From the NCBI GenBank assembly GCA_015655165.1, contig JAATFN010000194.1, forward strand, positions 1 to 7,630: a stretch of DNA of 7,630 bases. The letters run 5' to 3'. A program made the position numbers and the translations under genes. Shown here one piece after another: positions 1 through 6,894 of this stretch (positions within the stretch are counted from its first letter, which is position 1; each line of letters opens with the position of its first letter). Under the pieces are notes generated by a model. The model did no database searches. It had not been told where the DNA came from and saw nothing but the letters and a program-made list of their open reading frames with translations. The DNA is from Betaproteobacteria bacterium. GTDB lineage: Bacteria; Pseudomonadota; Gammaproteobacteria; Burkholderiales; Burkholderiaceae_D.

Positions 1-80
1 ACCTTGGTAAAGGAACTGCAAGGCTCCACCAGGATAAAATTGCATTTGGCAAATAACCTTTTGAAGAAAATAGCAATGCC

Positions 81-638
81 ATGCCATCTTTTCTCTCGCC
101 CAACCGTCAAAGGTTACTCCGTCTACAGCGCTACCTGATGCTCTTGGCTACACTGTCACCATTAACAGTAATGACAGCACCACCGGCGACATTCGGCACA
201 CAAATAGGCTACCCGCTACTGTGTCTTGATCAACTCAATAGCAATTTCTTTTATAGTTACCTAACAACCTTCTTTGGTCCTCCTTACAAGAAAGAAGCAG
301 GTGCCTACTGGTTCCGAACAGAAGGGGCGATACTGTGGGGCATGCGCGTGTCAGAAATGATGGTTGGCGACTTGACCAGCGAAGTCGAATTCATTGCAGC
401 AGTCGTCGAAACAACGCCGGAGCAACTGAGTGAGTCTGTAAGACGTACTGCCGGTATCCAATATCAAGCGATTGAAAAAACCGCATATCCGATCCGTGAA
501 TCCAAGCCTGGCAGCCGTATTATCTATGCAAACGACAAATCAAAAATCTATTGTGCGAAAGCGAAACTCTTATTAAATCCATCCAAAGTACCAATGCGGT
601 ATTTACCAAAAACACCACGTCTGTTAGATGAGCGTTAA
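81..638 (+). CDS. Exported hypothetical protein, 185 aa
   Basis: I do not recognise the family. The N-terminus is rich in arginine (residues 9-17, RQRLLRLQR) and is followed by a hydrophobic stretch at about 19-31 and a small-residue region TAPPA at 32-36. This looks like a Sec signal peptide with cleavage near residue 33 or 36, which would place the mature protein of about 150 residues in the periplasm or outside the cell. The mature part has only two cysteines, C48 near its start and C158 near its end, which could form one disulfide. The middle is aromatic-rich (NFFYSYLTTFFGPPY, about 54-68), and the C-terminal end is basic and proline-rich. There is no lipobox and no second membrane span. 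The start follows a purine-rich GAAGAAAA stretch (63-70) at rather long spacing; an overlapping ATG at 76 is out of frame. The gene converges on gdhA. That it is a real gene is fairly likely from the signal peptide and length; its function is unknown. Confidence 0.6.
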   Translation: MPSFLSPNRQRLLRLQRYLMLLATLSPLTVMTAPPATFGTQIGYPLLCLDQLNSNFFYSYLTTFFGPPYKKEAGAYWFRTEGAILWGMRVSEMMVGDLTSEVEFIAAVVETTPEQLSESVRRTAGIQYQAIEKTAYPIRESKPGSRIIYANDKSKIYCAKAKLLLNPSKVPMRYLPKTPRLLDER

Positions 639-650
639 AACATAGATGCC

Positions 651-679
651 ATAAAAAATGCCTCCAGAAGGAAGCATTT
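651..679 (-). terminator. Rho-independent terminator of gdhA
   Basis: Read on the minus strand, a 10-bp stem (AAATGCTTCC / GGAGGCATTT) closes a TTCT loop and runs into a T tract (TTTTTT). One stem position is a G-U pair in minus-strand RNA but a C-A mismatch in plus-strand RNA. The T run also exists only on the minus side, so the signal is directional. It lies 30 bp beyond the gdhA stop codon and 12 bp beyond the stop of the convergent upstream gene. Confidence 0.85.
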
Positions 680-708
680 CCGATTACATCGTGTATATGG
701 GGAATACA

Positions 709-2052
709 TCAGTAGATGCCTTGTGCGTGCATGGCATCCGCAATCTTGACAAAGCCTGCAATATTGGCACCATCAACATAATTCACTGTACCATCGTCAC
801 GTTTACCGTGGGTGACACAGTTGGAATGGATTTCTTTCATGATCAGGTGCAAACGATCGTCAACCTCAGCATGGCGCCATGACAAACGCAATGCATTTTG
901 CGACATTTCCAGACCTGAAGTCGCCACACCGCCCGCATTACTTGCTTTACCTGGCGCGTACAGAACACCTGCCTTCACGAATACATCAACTGCTTCAAGT
1001 GTAGAAGGCATATTCGCACCTTCAGCCACACACAACACATTATTTTTAACCAATGTCGTTGCATCCTTGTGATCCAGCTCATTTTGGGTCGCACAAGGTA
1101 ATGCGATATCCACAGGAATATGCCATTGGCGCTTGCCTTCTTCAAAGACCAAATCGAATTGTTGCGCGAATGCCTGTAAACGGCCACGCTTGACATTTTT
1201 TAGCTCTTTTAACGCTTCGAGTTTTTCTGTTGTGAAACCGTTTTTGTCATAGACTGTACCACCAGAGTCGGAAACGGCAACTACTTTTGCATTGAGTTCC
1301 AGCGCTTTTTCAACGGCGAATTGTGCAACGTTTCCGGAACCGGAAACAGACACGGTCAAACCATCAAATGACTTGCCGATACGACGCAACATTTCTTCTG
1401 CGAAATAAACAGTACCGTAACCTGTTGCTTCAGGACGCATCAGACTACCGCCAAATGCTAGTCCTTTGCCAGTAAAGATAGAAGACGTATCGTTGGATAA
1501 TTTTTTCATCATACCGGCCATGAAACCGACTTCACGTGCACCAACACCAATGTCGCCAGCTGGTACGTCGGTATTCGATCCCAAATGACGATACAATTCA
1601 ACCATCAATGCCTGACAAAAACGCATGACTTCTCCGTCGCTTTTGCCCTTGGGATCAAAATCTGATCCCCCCTTACCACCACCCATGGGCAATGTCGTTA
1701 ATGCATTTTTGAATGTTTGCTCGAAAGCCAGAAATTTGAGGATGGAAAGATTAACTGACGGATGGAAACGCATACCGCCTTTAAACGGCCCAATCGATGA
1801 GCTGTGCTGGATACGGAAAGCCCTGTTGACTTGCACCTGACCTTTATCATCGCTCCACGCTACACGGAACTGGATGACACGCTCAGGCTCAACCAATCGT
1901 TCCAATAACCCGTTTCTAGCGTATTCAGGATTTTTTTGTATAAACGGCCATAAGCTGTGCGCTACCTCTTTAACAGCTTGCAAAAATTCAGGTTGATTCG
2001 GGTCGCGCTTGGCAACCATAGCCAGAAAATCTTCTACGTTAGCGTAAGTCAA
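709..2052 (-). CDS. gdhA: NADP-specific glutamate dehydrogenase
   Basis: This cytoplasmic enzyme catalyses reductive amination of 2-oxoglutarate with ammonium and NADPH to glutamate (EC 1.4.1.4), assimilating nitrogen when ammonium is plentiful. The 447-residue product has the same length as the E. coli hexameric enzyme and is very similar along its whole length. Substrate-domain motifs are present in order: KGGMRFHP (K91), FKNALTTLPMGGGKGG (K115 and catalytic K127) and VPAGDIGVG (catalytic D167). The dinucleotide-binding domain has VSGSGNVAQ (about 236-244) and SDSGG (261-265), as in NADP-dependent members. C-terminal ANAGGVATSGLEMSQN and YVDGANIAGFVKIADAM are also typical. The start codon is TTG (2052-2050), supported by AGGAG at 2062-2058 with a 5-base spacer and by alignment of the N-terminus with the E. 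coli protein. The gene is monocistronic here, has its own terminator, and is divergent from the RraA-like gene. Confidence 0.97.
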   Translation of the reverse strand: MTYANVEDFLAMVAKRDPNQPEFLQAVKEVAHSLWPFIQKNPEYARNGLLERLVEPERVIQFRVAWSDDKGQVQVNRAFRIQHSSSIGPFKGGMRFHPSVNLSILKFLAFEQTFKNALTTLPMGGGKGGSDFDPKGKSDGEVMRFCQALMVELYRHLGSNTDVPAGDIGVGAREVGFMAGMMKKLSNDTSSIFTGKGLAFGGSLMRPEATGYGTVYFAEEMLRRIGKSFDGLTVSVSGSGNVAQFAVEKALELNAKVVAVSDSGGTVYDKNGFTTEKLEALKELKNVKRGRLQAFAQQFDLVFEEGKRQWHIPVDIALPCATQNELDHKDATTLVKNNVLCVAEGANMPSTLEAVDVFVKAGVLYAPGKASNAGGVATSGLEMSQNALRLSWRHAEVDDRLHLIMKEIHSNCVTHGKRDDGTVNYVDGANIAGFVKIADAMHAQGIY

Positions 2053-2056
2053 AGTC

Positions 2057-2063
2057 TCTCCTC
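2057..2063 (-). promoter_or_regulatory. Ribosome binding site deciding a TTG start for gdhA
   Basis: GAGGAGA on the minus strand sits five bases (from its AGGAG core) before a TTG codon. No ATG or GTG in the right frame lies nearby, and the protein encoded from this TTG matches the family start (TYANVEDFLAMVAKRDPNQ). The strong Shine-Dalgarno compensates for the weak start codon. Confidence 0.85.
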
Positions 2064-2102
2064 GGGATCATTCAATCAGCTTTATTCAGCACTTTAGTTA
2101 TC

Positions 2103-2150
2103 GCACCATAAATGGGATTTATTCTAGCGAGACCACTCTAATTTGGTGCA
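2103..2150. promoter_or_regulatory. Inverted NtrC-like half-sites upstream of gdhA
   Basis: GCACCA (2103-2108) and TGGTGCA (2144-2150) are inverted copies of the half-site found in the NtrC consensus TGCACCAWWWTGGTGCA. Each is followed, towards the centre, by A/T-rich bases (TAAAT and ATT). They are separated by 35 bp rather than the 3 bp of a classical site. The sequence between them contains TAGAAT on the minus strand (2126-2121), a possible gdhA -10 element; TTGCAC (2151-2146, minus) could be its -35, although the 19-bp spacing is long. A nitrogen-responsive regulator upstream of gdhA would make sense, but the sites are imperfect, so this is a suggestion only. Confidence 0.3.
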
Positions 2151-2216
2151 AGGGGGAAACAATATAAATGAATTTTCCCAAAATTGGTGAGAAAAATATC
2201 CTGAAATGCCAAATTA

Positions 2217-2247
2217 TTGCTTAATTATAAATTGTCTATATTATAGA
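2217..2247 (+). promoter_or_regulatory. Candidate promoter and palindromic operator of the RraA-like gene
   Basis: TTGCTT (2217-2222) and TATTAT (2239-2244), 16 bp apart, resemble sigma-70 -35 and -10 elements. The -10 lies inside a perfect 13-base palindrome, TCTATA-T-TATAGA (2235-2247), the position expected for a repressor site. Transcription from here would leave a leader of roughly 80 bases before the ATG at 2334. The region is very AT-rich, so chance matches are easy; no regulator gene is in the window. Confidence 0.35.
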
Positions 2248-2333
2248 TCGCATAATCATAATTAATCTGTATGTACACCCACAAAAAAGATAAGCCTCTT
2301 TTCAGTGGAAAATCAGCATTATCAGGAGACAAC

Positions 2334-2999
2334 ATGACAACACAATTCAACTTTGACGCATTGAAGAAGACTCTTTATAGCGCTGTGCTATCAGATGTTC
2401 TTGATAGTTTGGGCTATCCGAGCCAGGCCATGCTACCTTTCATCCGCCCGTTAGATGATTCAACAGTGATGTTTGGTCGTGCACGAACCGGTTTGTTTAT
2501 GAATACCTACCATGTTCAGGAAGGTGAGAATCCATATGAAGTCGAAATCGCACTCATTGACGATCTGAAAAAAGATGATGTTGCCGTGTTTGGATGTACT
2601 GGCCCGACAACACGCATCGCCCCTTGGGGTGAATTATTGACAACCGCGTCGATAAAGCGGGGTGCTGTCGGCGTTGTCACCGATGGTCTGGTACGTGATG
2701 TACGGCAGATTCGTATGCTCGGCTTCCCGACATTTCATGGCGGTATTGGACCACTCGACTCGCGTGGTCGCGGTAAAATGATTTTACGTGACACGCCGAT
2801 TGAATGTGCCGGTGTAAAAGTATAGACACATGATCTGGTATTTGGCGATGTGGATGGCATCGTTGTCATTCCGCAATCTATTGCCAAAGAAGTCATCGAA
2901 GCGGCACTTGAGAAAGTATCCAGCGAGAATCATACACGCGAAGAGCTTGACAAAGGCATGCTGTTAGGCGAAGTGTATGCTAAATACGGTGTACTTTAA
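2334..2999 (+). pseudogene. RraA-like aldolase/decarboxylase, interrupted by an amber codon
   Basis: The product belongs to the RraA-like fold (Pfam RraA-like, PF03737), which includes RNase E inhibitor RraA and class II pyruvate aldolases such as 4-hydroxy-4-methyl-2-oxoglutarate/4-carboxy-4-hydroxy-2-oxoadipate aldolase with oxaloacetate decarboxylase activity. Visible motifs are AVLSDVLDSLGY (17-28), PWGELLTTASIKRGAVGVVTDG (97-118) and the metal/substrate-binding VRD (R121, D122). The start at ATG 2334 is chosen because AGGAG (2324-2328) lies five bases before it; an upstream in-frame ATG at 2271 has no ribosome binding site. Codon 164 is TAG (2823-2825), but the same frame continues for 57 more sense codons to TAA at 2997. 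It encodes HDLVFGDVDGIVVIP and a C-terminal helix, exactly the missing end of the family. Full length would be 221 residues, normal for the family. The catalytic Arg-Asp lies before the stop, but the truncated protein lacks a conserved beta element. It is a pseudogene by nonsense mutation, a sequencing error or, less likely, a readthrough gene. The aldolase versus RraA role is not settled. Confidence 0.88.
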
Positions 3000-3037
3000 C
3001 CGCCCAAACCAAATAAACACTACCCGGTTGCTACAAA

Positions 3038-3074
3038 ACCCGCATAGATTGCATCTACGGCGGGTATTTCTTTA
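3038..3074 (+). terminator. Hairpin terminator after the RraA-like gene
   Basis: ACCCGC (3038-3043) pairs with GCGGGT (3060-3065), and within it TAGAT (3045-3049) pairs with ATCTA (3053-3057) around a TGC loop, with a small asymmetric internal loop (A against CG). The plus-side tail ATTTCTTTA is T-rich. The minus-side flank gives TTTTG, so weak bidirectional action is possible. It lies 38 bp after the TAA that ends the RraA-like frame. Confidence 0.65.
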
Positions 3075-3129
3075 TGGATATTCACAATCAGCCACTGGAA
3101 TTAAGACCTTTTCAGGCAAACCCTTTAGA

Positions 3130-3156
3130 TAAATAAACGGCATGATAAACCGATAC
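3130..3156 (+). promoter_or_regulatory. Candidate sigma-28 (FliA) promoter
   Basis: TAAA (3130-3133), a 15-base spacer and ACCGATAC (3149-3156) match the flagellar sigma-28 consensus TAAAGTTT-N11-GCCGATAA at the core -35 tetramer, at six of eight -10 positions (CCGATA) and at exact spacing. The remaining -35 bases (TAAA instead of GTTT) do not match. It lies about 50 bp before the lipoprotein start and upstream of an Aer-like chemoreceptor; in E. coli, aer is a FliA-dependent gene. The sequence match is moderate; the regulatory meaning is inference. Confidence 0.45.
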
Positions 3157-3205
3157 AGACAAGAGGAATGTCTAATAAACAGCACCTGTTTCTAGCGGGG
3201 AAATT

Positions 3206-3793
3206 GTGAAAAATTTTATTATGAGCCTGACTGTCATCGCAGTTACACTTGGCTGCGCGGTACCCACGCACCGCATTGATATCAGCTATGCGCCAAGACC
3301 AGACATCAAGCTGATTCCCGGCACACACGCAATTAATGTGAGCGTAGAAGTCAAAGATAGTCGTCTGGAAAAATTCAGACTGACAAGCAAACGCAACACA
3401 TTTATCGAAACCACACCAATTCTCGTCAAAAACGATGTTACCAGCGCATTACGCTGGGCACTGGAAATCGAACTCAAGAATCTCGGTTTTAGTGTGGAAG
3501 GTGCGCCACAGGTCTACGTTATTGCCGAACTTGTTCGCTTCAATAACGACTACGAGATGGAATACATCAATGGTCAAACCGTTGCCGATATGCATTTTTT
3601 CATACAAGTACTCGGCAAAAACCGTCAATTCAGATATGCCACAACGATCTCCACACAAAGCTCTGGAGAAGATTCAATTCTTGCCAGAGGGGAAATTACA
3701 AGACTGGCATTAAACAAATCACTTGAAACTGGTATGGATAAACTTTTTACAGATAAAACATTTATTGCATCTCTACTTAAAAAAGATCAGTAA
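3206..3793 (+). CDS. YajG-like lipoprotein, 195 aa
   Basis: The protein has a short signal peptide ([17 protein letters not shown]) ending in a lipobox-like VTLGC with the lipidated cysteine at residue 17, so it should be anchored to the inner or outer membrane facing the periplasm. No Asp follows the cysteine (C-A-V), which favours outer-membrane sorting by the E. coli rule. The rest resembles the YajG/Lipoprotein_16 family: an early strand with [11 protein letters not shown], a central helix around [20 protein letters not shown], and a C-terminal segment ending [16 protein letters not shown], comparable to the C-terminus of E. coli YajG. The molecular role of this family is not established. 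The GTG start is supported by GGGGAA (3197-3202), and the alternative ATG at residue 6 would leave no basic n-region. It precedes the chemoreceptor by 76 bp on the same strand with no terminator visible between them, so the two are probably co-transcribed. Confidence 0.75.
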   Translation: MKNFIMSLTVIAVTLGCAVPTHRIDISYAPRPDIKLIPGTHAINVSVEVKDSRLEKFRLTSKRNTFIETTPILVKNDVTSALRWALEIELKNLGFSVEGAPQVYVIAELVRFNNDYEMEYINGQTVADMHFFIQVLGKNRQFRYATTISTQSSGEDSILARGEITRLALNKSLETGMDKLFTDKTFIASLLKKDQ

Positions 3794-3869
3794 TCTTTGT
3801 TGGATTTGTTATCTATGCGCAATATGCCAAACATTCAATAAATGCTACTTAGAAATATTGGGGTGCTGT

Positions 3870-5444
3870 ATGAGAATGAATCTTCCGGTTACAAACAGTG
3901 AGCATCTTTTACAAGATGGTAAATCAATTGTTTCAAAAACCGATTTAAAGGGAAAAATCACATATGTTAATCCCTACTTCATCGAAGTCAGCGGTTTTAC
4001 AGAACAGGAGCTCATAGGCTCACCACAAAATATTGTCCGCCATCCAGATATGCCAGAAGAAGCGTTTGCAGATATGTGGCGCATCTTGAAATCCGGATTA
4101 CCATGGAATGGTCTGGTTAAAAACCGCTGCAAAAACGGTAGCTTTTACTGGGTACAAGCCAATGTCACCCCCGTACTTGAAAATGGTAAACCTGTCGGCT
4201 ATATGTCTGTACGCACTCGTCCTACACGCGAGCAGGCAAAAGCAGCTGAAGCAGTCTATAAACAATTCCGGGAGAAAAAAGCACGGGGTCTAAAAATCCT
4301 TCAGGGTTCTGTTGTCCGTGCAGGTTTAATTGGCCAAATACAGCAAATACGGAATCTGTCGCTTTCGAAGCGCATCGGCTTCATGATGTTATCGATCATT
4401 TCATTTACAATCGGATTTGGCGTATATGCAATCAGTTTCTCACAAACAGCCATACAAAAGCATGGCTTGTTGGCCGCTGTCATTATCGGCACCCTACTAT
4501 CGCTCTTGTGCTGGAGACTGTTATATAAAAACATCATCACCCCATTAAAAGAAGCAACCAAAATTGTCCACGGTTTGGCCGGTGGTGATTTGAACATGAT
4601 AGTCAAAATCCATCCACATGGCGACATGGGCATTCTGTTAAAAGCGCTCAACCAGCTGAATGTCAATTTACGCTCGATTATTGGCGATGTACGCGATAAC
4701 GTTTCGTCCATAGGGACATCGATTACTGAAATATCAAACGGCAATATGGATTTATCCAACAGGACTGAGTCGCAAGCATCTACACTGGAAGAAACTGCAT
4801 CGAGCATGGAAGAATTTGCTTCAACTGTGAAACAGAATGCCGATAATGCCAATGCATCCAATACGCAAGCACAATCAGCATCAACTGTTGCCCAGCAAGG
4901 TGGTGTAGTCATTTCCAAGGTGGCATCAACAATGCAGGAAATCGATACAGCCTCTAAAAAGATTGTCGATATTATTTCACTCATCGACGGTATCGCTTTT
5001 CAGACCAATATTCTGGCATTAAATGCAGCTGTCGAAGCAGCTCGCGCAGGAGAACAAGGTCGCGGATTTGCCGTCGTAGCATCCGAAGTACGCACATTGG
5101 CACAACGTTCTGCCAATGCTGCCAAAGATATCAAAACATTAATTGATGACACGGTTAGCAAAGTAGCATCCGGTAATAAACTGACTCTGGAAGCCTCCAA
5201 GACAATGGATGATATCCAGCAATCAATTCTGCAAGTGACCAATACCATGAGTGCTATTAGCGTTGCCAGCCGGGAACAAAGCGTCGGCGTTGAACAAGTC
5301 AATATATCGATTAACCTGATCGATAACACAACCCAGCAAAACGCCGCATTAGTCGAACAGTCTGCAGCGGCAACAGCCAGCCTGAAAGATCAAATCATTT
5401 TCTTAAGCCAGGCTGTATCCGTGTTTAATATCAATAAATCTTAA
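3870..5444 (+). CDS. Aer-like PAS energy-taxis chemoreceptor
   Basis: This is a 524-residue methyl-accepting chemotaxis protein of the Aer type, expected to sense redox state or oxygen through FAD bound to an N-terminal cytoplasmic PAS domain and to signal through CheW and CheA. The PAS domain (about 15-120) contains VRHPDMP and FADMW; N34, R57, H58, D60 and W70 fall at the same numbers as the flavin-pocket residues of E. coli Aer as I recall them. Two hydrophobic segments (about 168-190 and 199-219) form a membrane hairpin with almost no periplasmic loop, followed by HAMP from P225 and a long signalling coiled coil. Its tip (about 372-415) has the canonical [20 protein letters not shown]. 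Unlike E. coli Aer, methylation-type helices are present ([11 protein letters not shown], 305-315, and [11 protein letters not shown] towards the C-terminus). There is no C-terminal NWETF-like CheR tether. The ATG at 3870 is chosen for GGGGTG (3860-3865) and for exact Aer register; an upstream start would overlap the lipoprotein gene. Confidence 0.93.
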   Translation: MRMNLPVTNSEHLLQDGKSIVSKTDLKGKITYVNPYFIEVSGFTEQELIGSPQNIVRHPDMPEEAFADMWRILKSGLPWNGLVKNRCKNGSFYWVQANVTPVLENGKPVGYMSVRTRPTREQAKAAEAVYKQFREKKARGLKILQGSVVRAGLIGQIQQIRNLSLSKRIGFMMLSIISFTIGFGVYAISFSQTAIQKHGLLAAVIIGTLLSLLCWRLLYKNIITPLKEATKIVHGLAGGDLNMIVKIHPHGDMGILLKALNQLNVNLRSIIGDVRDNVSSIGTSITEISNGNMDLSNRTESQASTLEETASSMEEFASTVKQNADNANASNTQAQSASTVAQQGGVVISKVASTMQEIDTASKKIVDIISLIDGIAFQTNILALNAAVEAARAGEQGRGFAVVASEVRTLAQRSANAAKDIKTLIDDTVSKVASGNKLTLEASKTMDDIQQSILQVTNTMSAISVASREQSVGVEQVNISINLIDNTTQQNAALVEQSAAATASLKDQIIFLSQAVSVFNINKS

Positions 5445-5463
5445 GCGTGGTTTATTCCTACAT

Positions 5464-5495
5464 AAAACTTGCTATTACCGTTGGATATAGCAAGT
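5464..5495 (-). terminator. Terminator between convergent genes, mainly for the binding-protein gene
   Basis: ACTTGCTAT (5467-5475) and ATAGCAAGT (5487-5495) form a perfect 9-bp stem with an 11-base loop. On the minus strand the stem runs into TTTTATG, a short U tract; on the plus strand the following bases are AATGTG, so termination should favour transcripts of the minus-strand binding-protein gene, whose stop is about 64 bp away. It may still protect the 3' end of the chemoreceptor message. Confidence 0.6.
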
Positions 5496-5558
5496 AATGT
5501 GCACGCAGATTTAAAAGATGTCCCAATGTCCTTTTATTGCATGGGGCTCACTACACCA

Positions 5559-6716
5559 TCAAGGTACGTAATTCCAGACACCTTTTTGCAAACGTACCAG
5601 AACAACAGCGCGTTCGTCAGAACCAAATCGGCTATCCGGTGTAAAGTTATACACCCCTTGTGTTCCCGCCAGCTCTTTCGTATTAACCACTGCATCACGT
5701 AGGGCAACACGGAATGCAGGAGTTCCCGGTTGCATTTTAGTTTGCATCGCACGTTGTGCGGCGTCGGTAAAAATCAGCCAGGCATCAAAAGCATATGGCG
5801 CAAATGCGTCAGTAGAAGGGCTGCCAATTGTTTTCTGATACAGATCCTTGAAAAGGATGCTCACCTTTTTAGAAGGATGACTATCCGGTAACTGTGCAGC
5901 AACCATTACAGGACCGGTAGGCGCAATCAAACCATCAAGGGCAACACCGCCGATACGAATAAAATCCGGATTAATGATGCCATGTGTACCATAAATCTTG
6001 CCAGTATAACCTCTGGCCTTCAATGCAATGTAGGGTAGTGCTCCAGGCGTACCAGCTGTACCAGTAATGACAGCATCTGGTTTTGCAGCAATTACTTTTA
6101 GGATCTGTCCTGTGACTGAGTTATCAAGACGCGAATAACGCTCGTTAGTTACAATTTTAATACCCGCCTTTTGAGTCGAATCGAGTAATGCATCATAAGT
6201 CAGGTCACCCCATGCATCAGAAAATCCGATATATGCGACTGTCTTCACACCAGATTGTTTCATATGCTGAACGACACGTTCGATCATCAATGGCGATGGC
6301 TGAGGAACTGTAACCATCCATGCACCATCCTCGCCATCAACTTTTGACTGTGCAATCGAAATAAAAGGGACTTTTAGTTCTCTAGCCACACCATTAATTG
6401 CCAAACCAGATGGTGTACCGGATGTACCAATAATAGCATCGACTTTATCTTCAACAATGAGTTTACGCGCATTGCGCGCGGCAGTTGTTGGATCCGAAGC
6501 ATCATCCAACTGCACTAATTGTACCTTGACGCCATTCACATCAGGTTTATATGCCACTGCAGTCTGAATACCTTTCGCATAAGGAATCCCCAATGAAGAC
6601 GACGGTCCGGATAAGGATGTAATAAATCCAAGCTTCAAATCTGCTGCATAAGACAATAGTGGCAAAGACAAGGCCATCATCGCTAATGATGTACCAAGAT
6701 GAAAAATTCGTTTCAT
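5559..6716 (-). CDS. ABC transporter periplasmic substrate-binding protein (branched-chain amino acid type)
   Basis: This is a periplasmic solute-binding protein of the Peripla_BP_6 (LivJ/LivK-like) class that would deliver a small organic ligand to an ABC importer. The 385-residue length is typical. A signal peptide (MKRIFHLGTSLAMMALSLPLLSYA) is likely cut after SYA, before ADLKLGFITSLSGPSS, the usual first strand and ligand loop of the fold. Other family features are LVQLDDASDPTTAARNARKLI (about 68-88), the IIGTSGTPSGLA ligand loop, VPFISIAQ, and the second-lobe segment VAYIGFSDAWG. ATG 6716-6714 has GGAG at 6725-6722 five bases upstream. No permease or ATPase gene lies in the window, so this is either an orphan or the partners lie elsewhere. 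The next gene upstream on the same strand is a flavin monooxygenase, suggesting an aromatic, sulfur or other oxidisable ligand rather than leucine; the ligand is unknown. Confidence 0.9.
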   Translation of the reverse strand: MKRIFHLGTSLAMMALSLPLLSYAADLKLGFITSLSGPSSSLGIPYAKGIQTAVAYKPDVNGVKVQLVQLDDASDPTTAARNARKLIVEDKVDAIIGTSGTPSGLAINGVARELKVPFISIAQSKVDGEDGAWMVTVPQPSPLMIERVVQHMKQSGVKTVAYIGFSDAWGDLTYDALLDSTQKAGIKIVTNERYSRLDNSVTGQILKVIAAKPDAVITGTAGTPGALPYIALKARGYTGKIYGTHGIINPDFIRIGGVALDGLIAPTGPVMVAAQLPDSHPSKKVSILFKDLYQKTIGSPSTDAFAPYAFDAWLIFTDAAQRAMQTKMQPGTPAFRVALRDAVVNTKELAGTQGVYNFTPDSRFGSDERAVVLVRLQKGVWNYVP

Positions 6717-6731
6717 ATCAACTCCGTAATT

Positions 6732-6744
6732 GTTAATTTTTAAC
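6732..6744. promoter_or_regulatory. Palindrome in the leader of the binding-protein gene
   Basis: GTTAA-TTT-TTAAC is a perfect inverted repeat six bases upstream of the GGAG ribosome binding site of the minus-strand binding-protein gene. On the minus strand an AT-rich GATTATAAAG lies a little further upstream (about 6775-6766) and could be a -10 region, which would place the palindrome in the 5' leader. It could be an operator or a small hairpin; in AT-rich DNA it could also be chance. Confidence 0.25.
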
Positions 6745-6860
6745 TGTCAGACCAAAACACCACTTTATAATCCGCTCGTGATGACATACGCACCGTGTAC
6801 TACCTGACGAAAACGACGGTCAAAATAAATCAATCCGTTTTTTTTCATTATTCAAAATGA

Positions 6861-6877
6861 TGTTGTCGATTACAACA
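6861..6877 (-). terminator. Possible weak terminator after the monooxygenase gene
   Basis: TGTTGT (6861-6866) and ACAACA (6872-6877) form a 6-bp stem around a 5-base loop, 18 bp past the monooxygenase stop. On the minus strand it is followed by TCATTTTGAA, a poor U tract, and the stem is AT-rich. It could be an inefficient terminator that lets some transcription continue into the binding-protein gene, or an unrelated repeat. Confidence 0.3.
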
Positions 6878-6894
6878 AACATCACAGAATTTGA

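Noticed and set aside
1..80. Possible tail of an upstream gene: one forward frame ends in TAA at 54-56 (LGKGTARLHQDKIAFGK before the stop), another stays open to TGA at 136-138.
   Set aside because: Fewer than 20 residues in the first case and an overlap with the 81-638 gene in the second; neither is recognisable, so no partial gene is claimed.
2271..2333. A 21-residue N-terminal extension of the RraA-like protein from an ATG at 2271.
   Set aside because: No Shine-Dalgarno precedes it, whereas AGGAG stands five bases before the ATG at 2334, where the family similarity begins.
2826..2999. A separate small gene after the amber codon of the RraA-like frame.
   Set aside because: There is no ribosome binding site or in-frame start near its beginning, and the peptide is simply the conserved C-terminus of the same protein.
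3723..3869. A 49-codon upstream extension of the chemoreceptor frame.
   Set aside because: It overlaps the end of the lipoprotein gene and has no family similarity, and the ATG at 3870 gives exact Aer register with a ribosome binding site.
4301..4984. A 227-codon open frame on the minus strand inside the chemoreceptor gene.
   Set aside because: It is antisense to a clearly conserved coding region, and its translation shows no domain or sensible composition.
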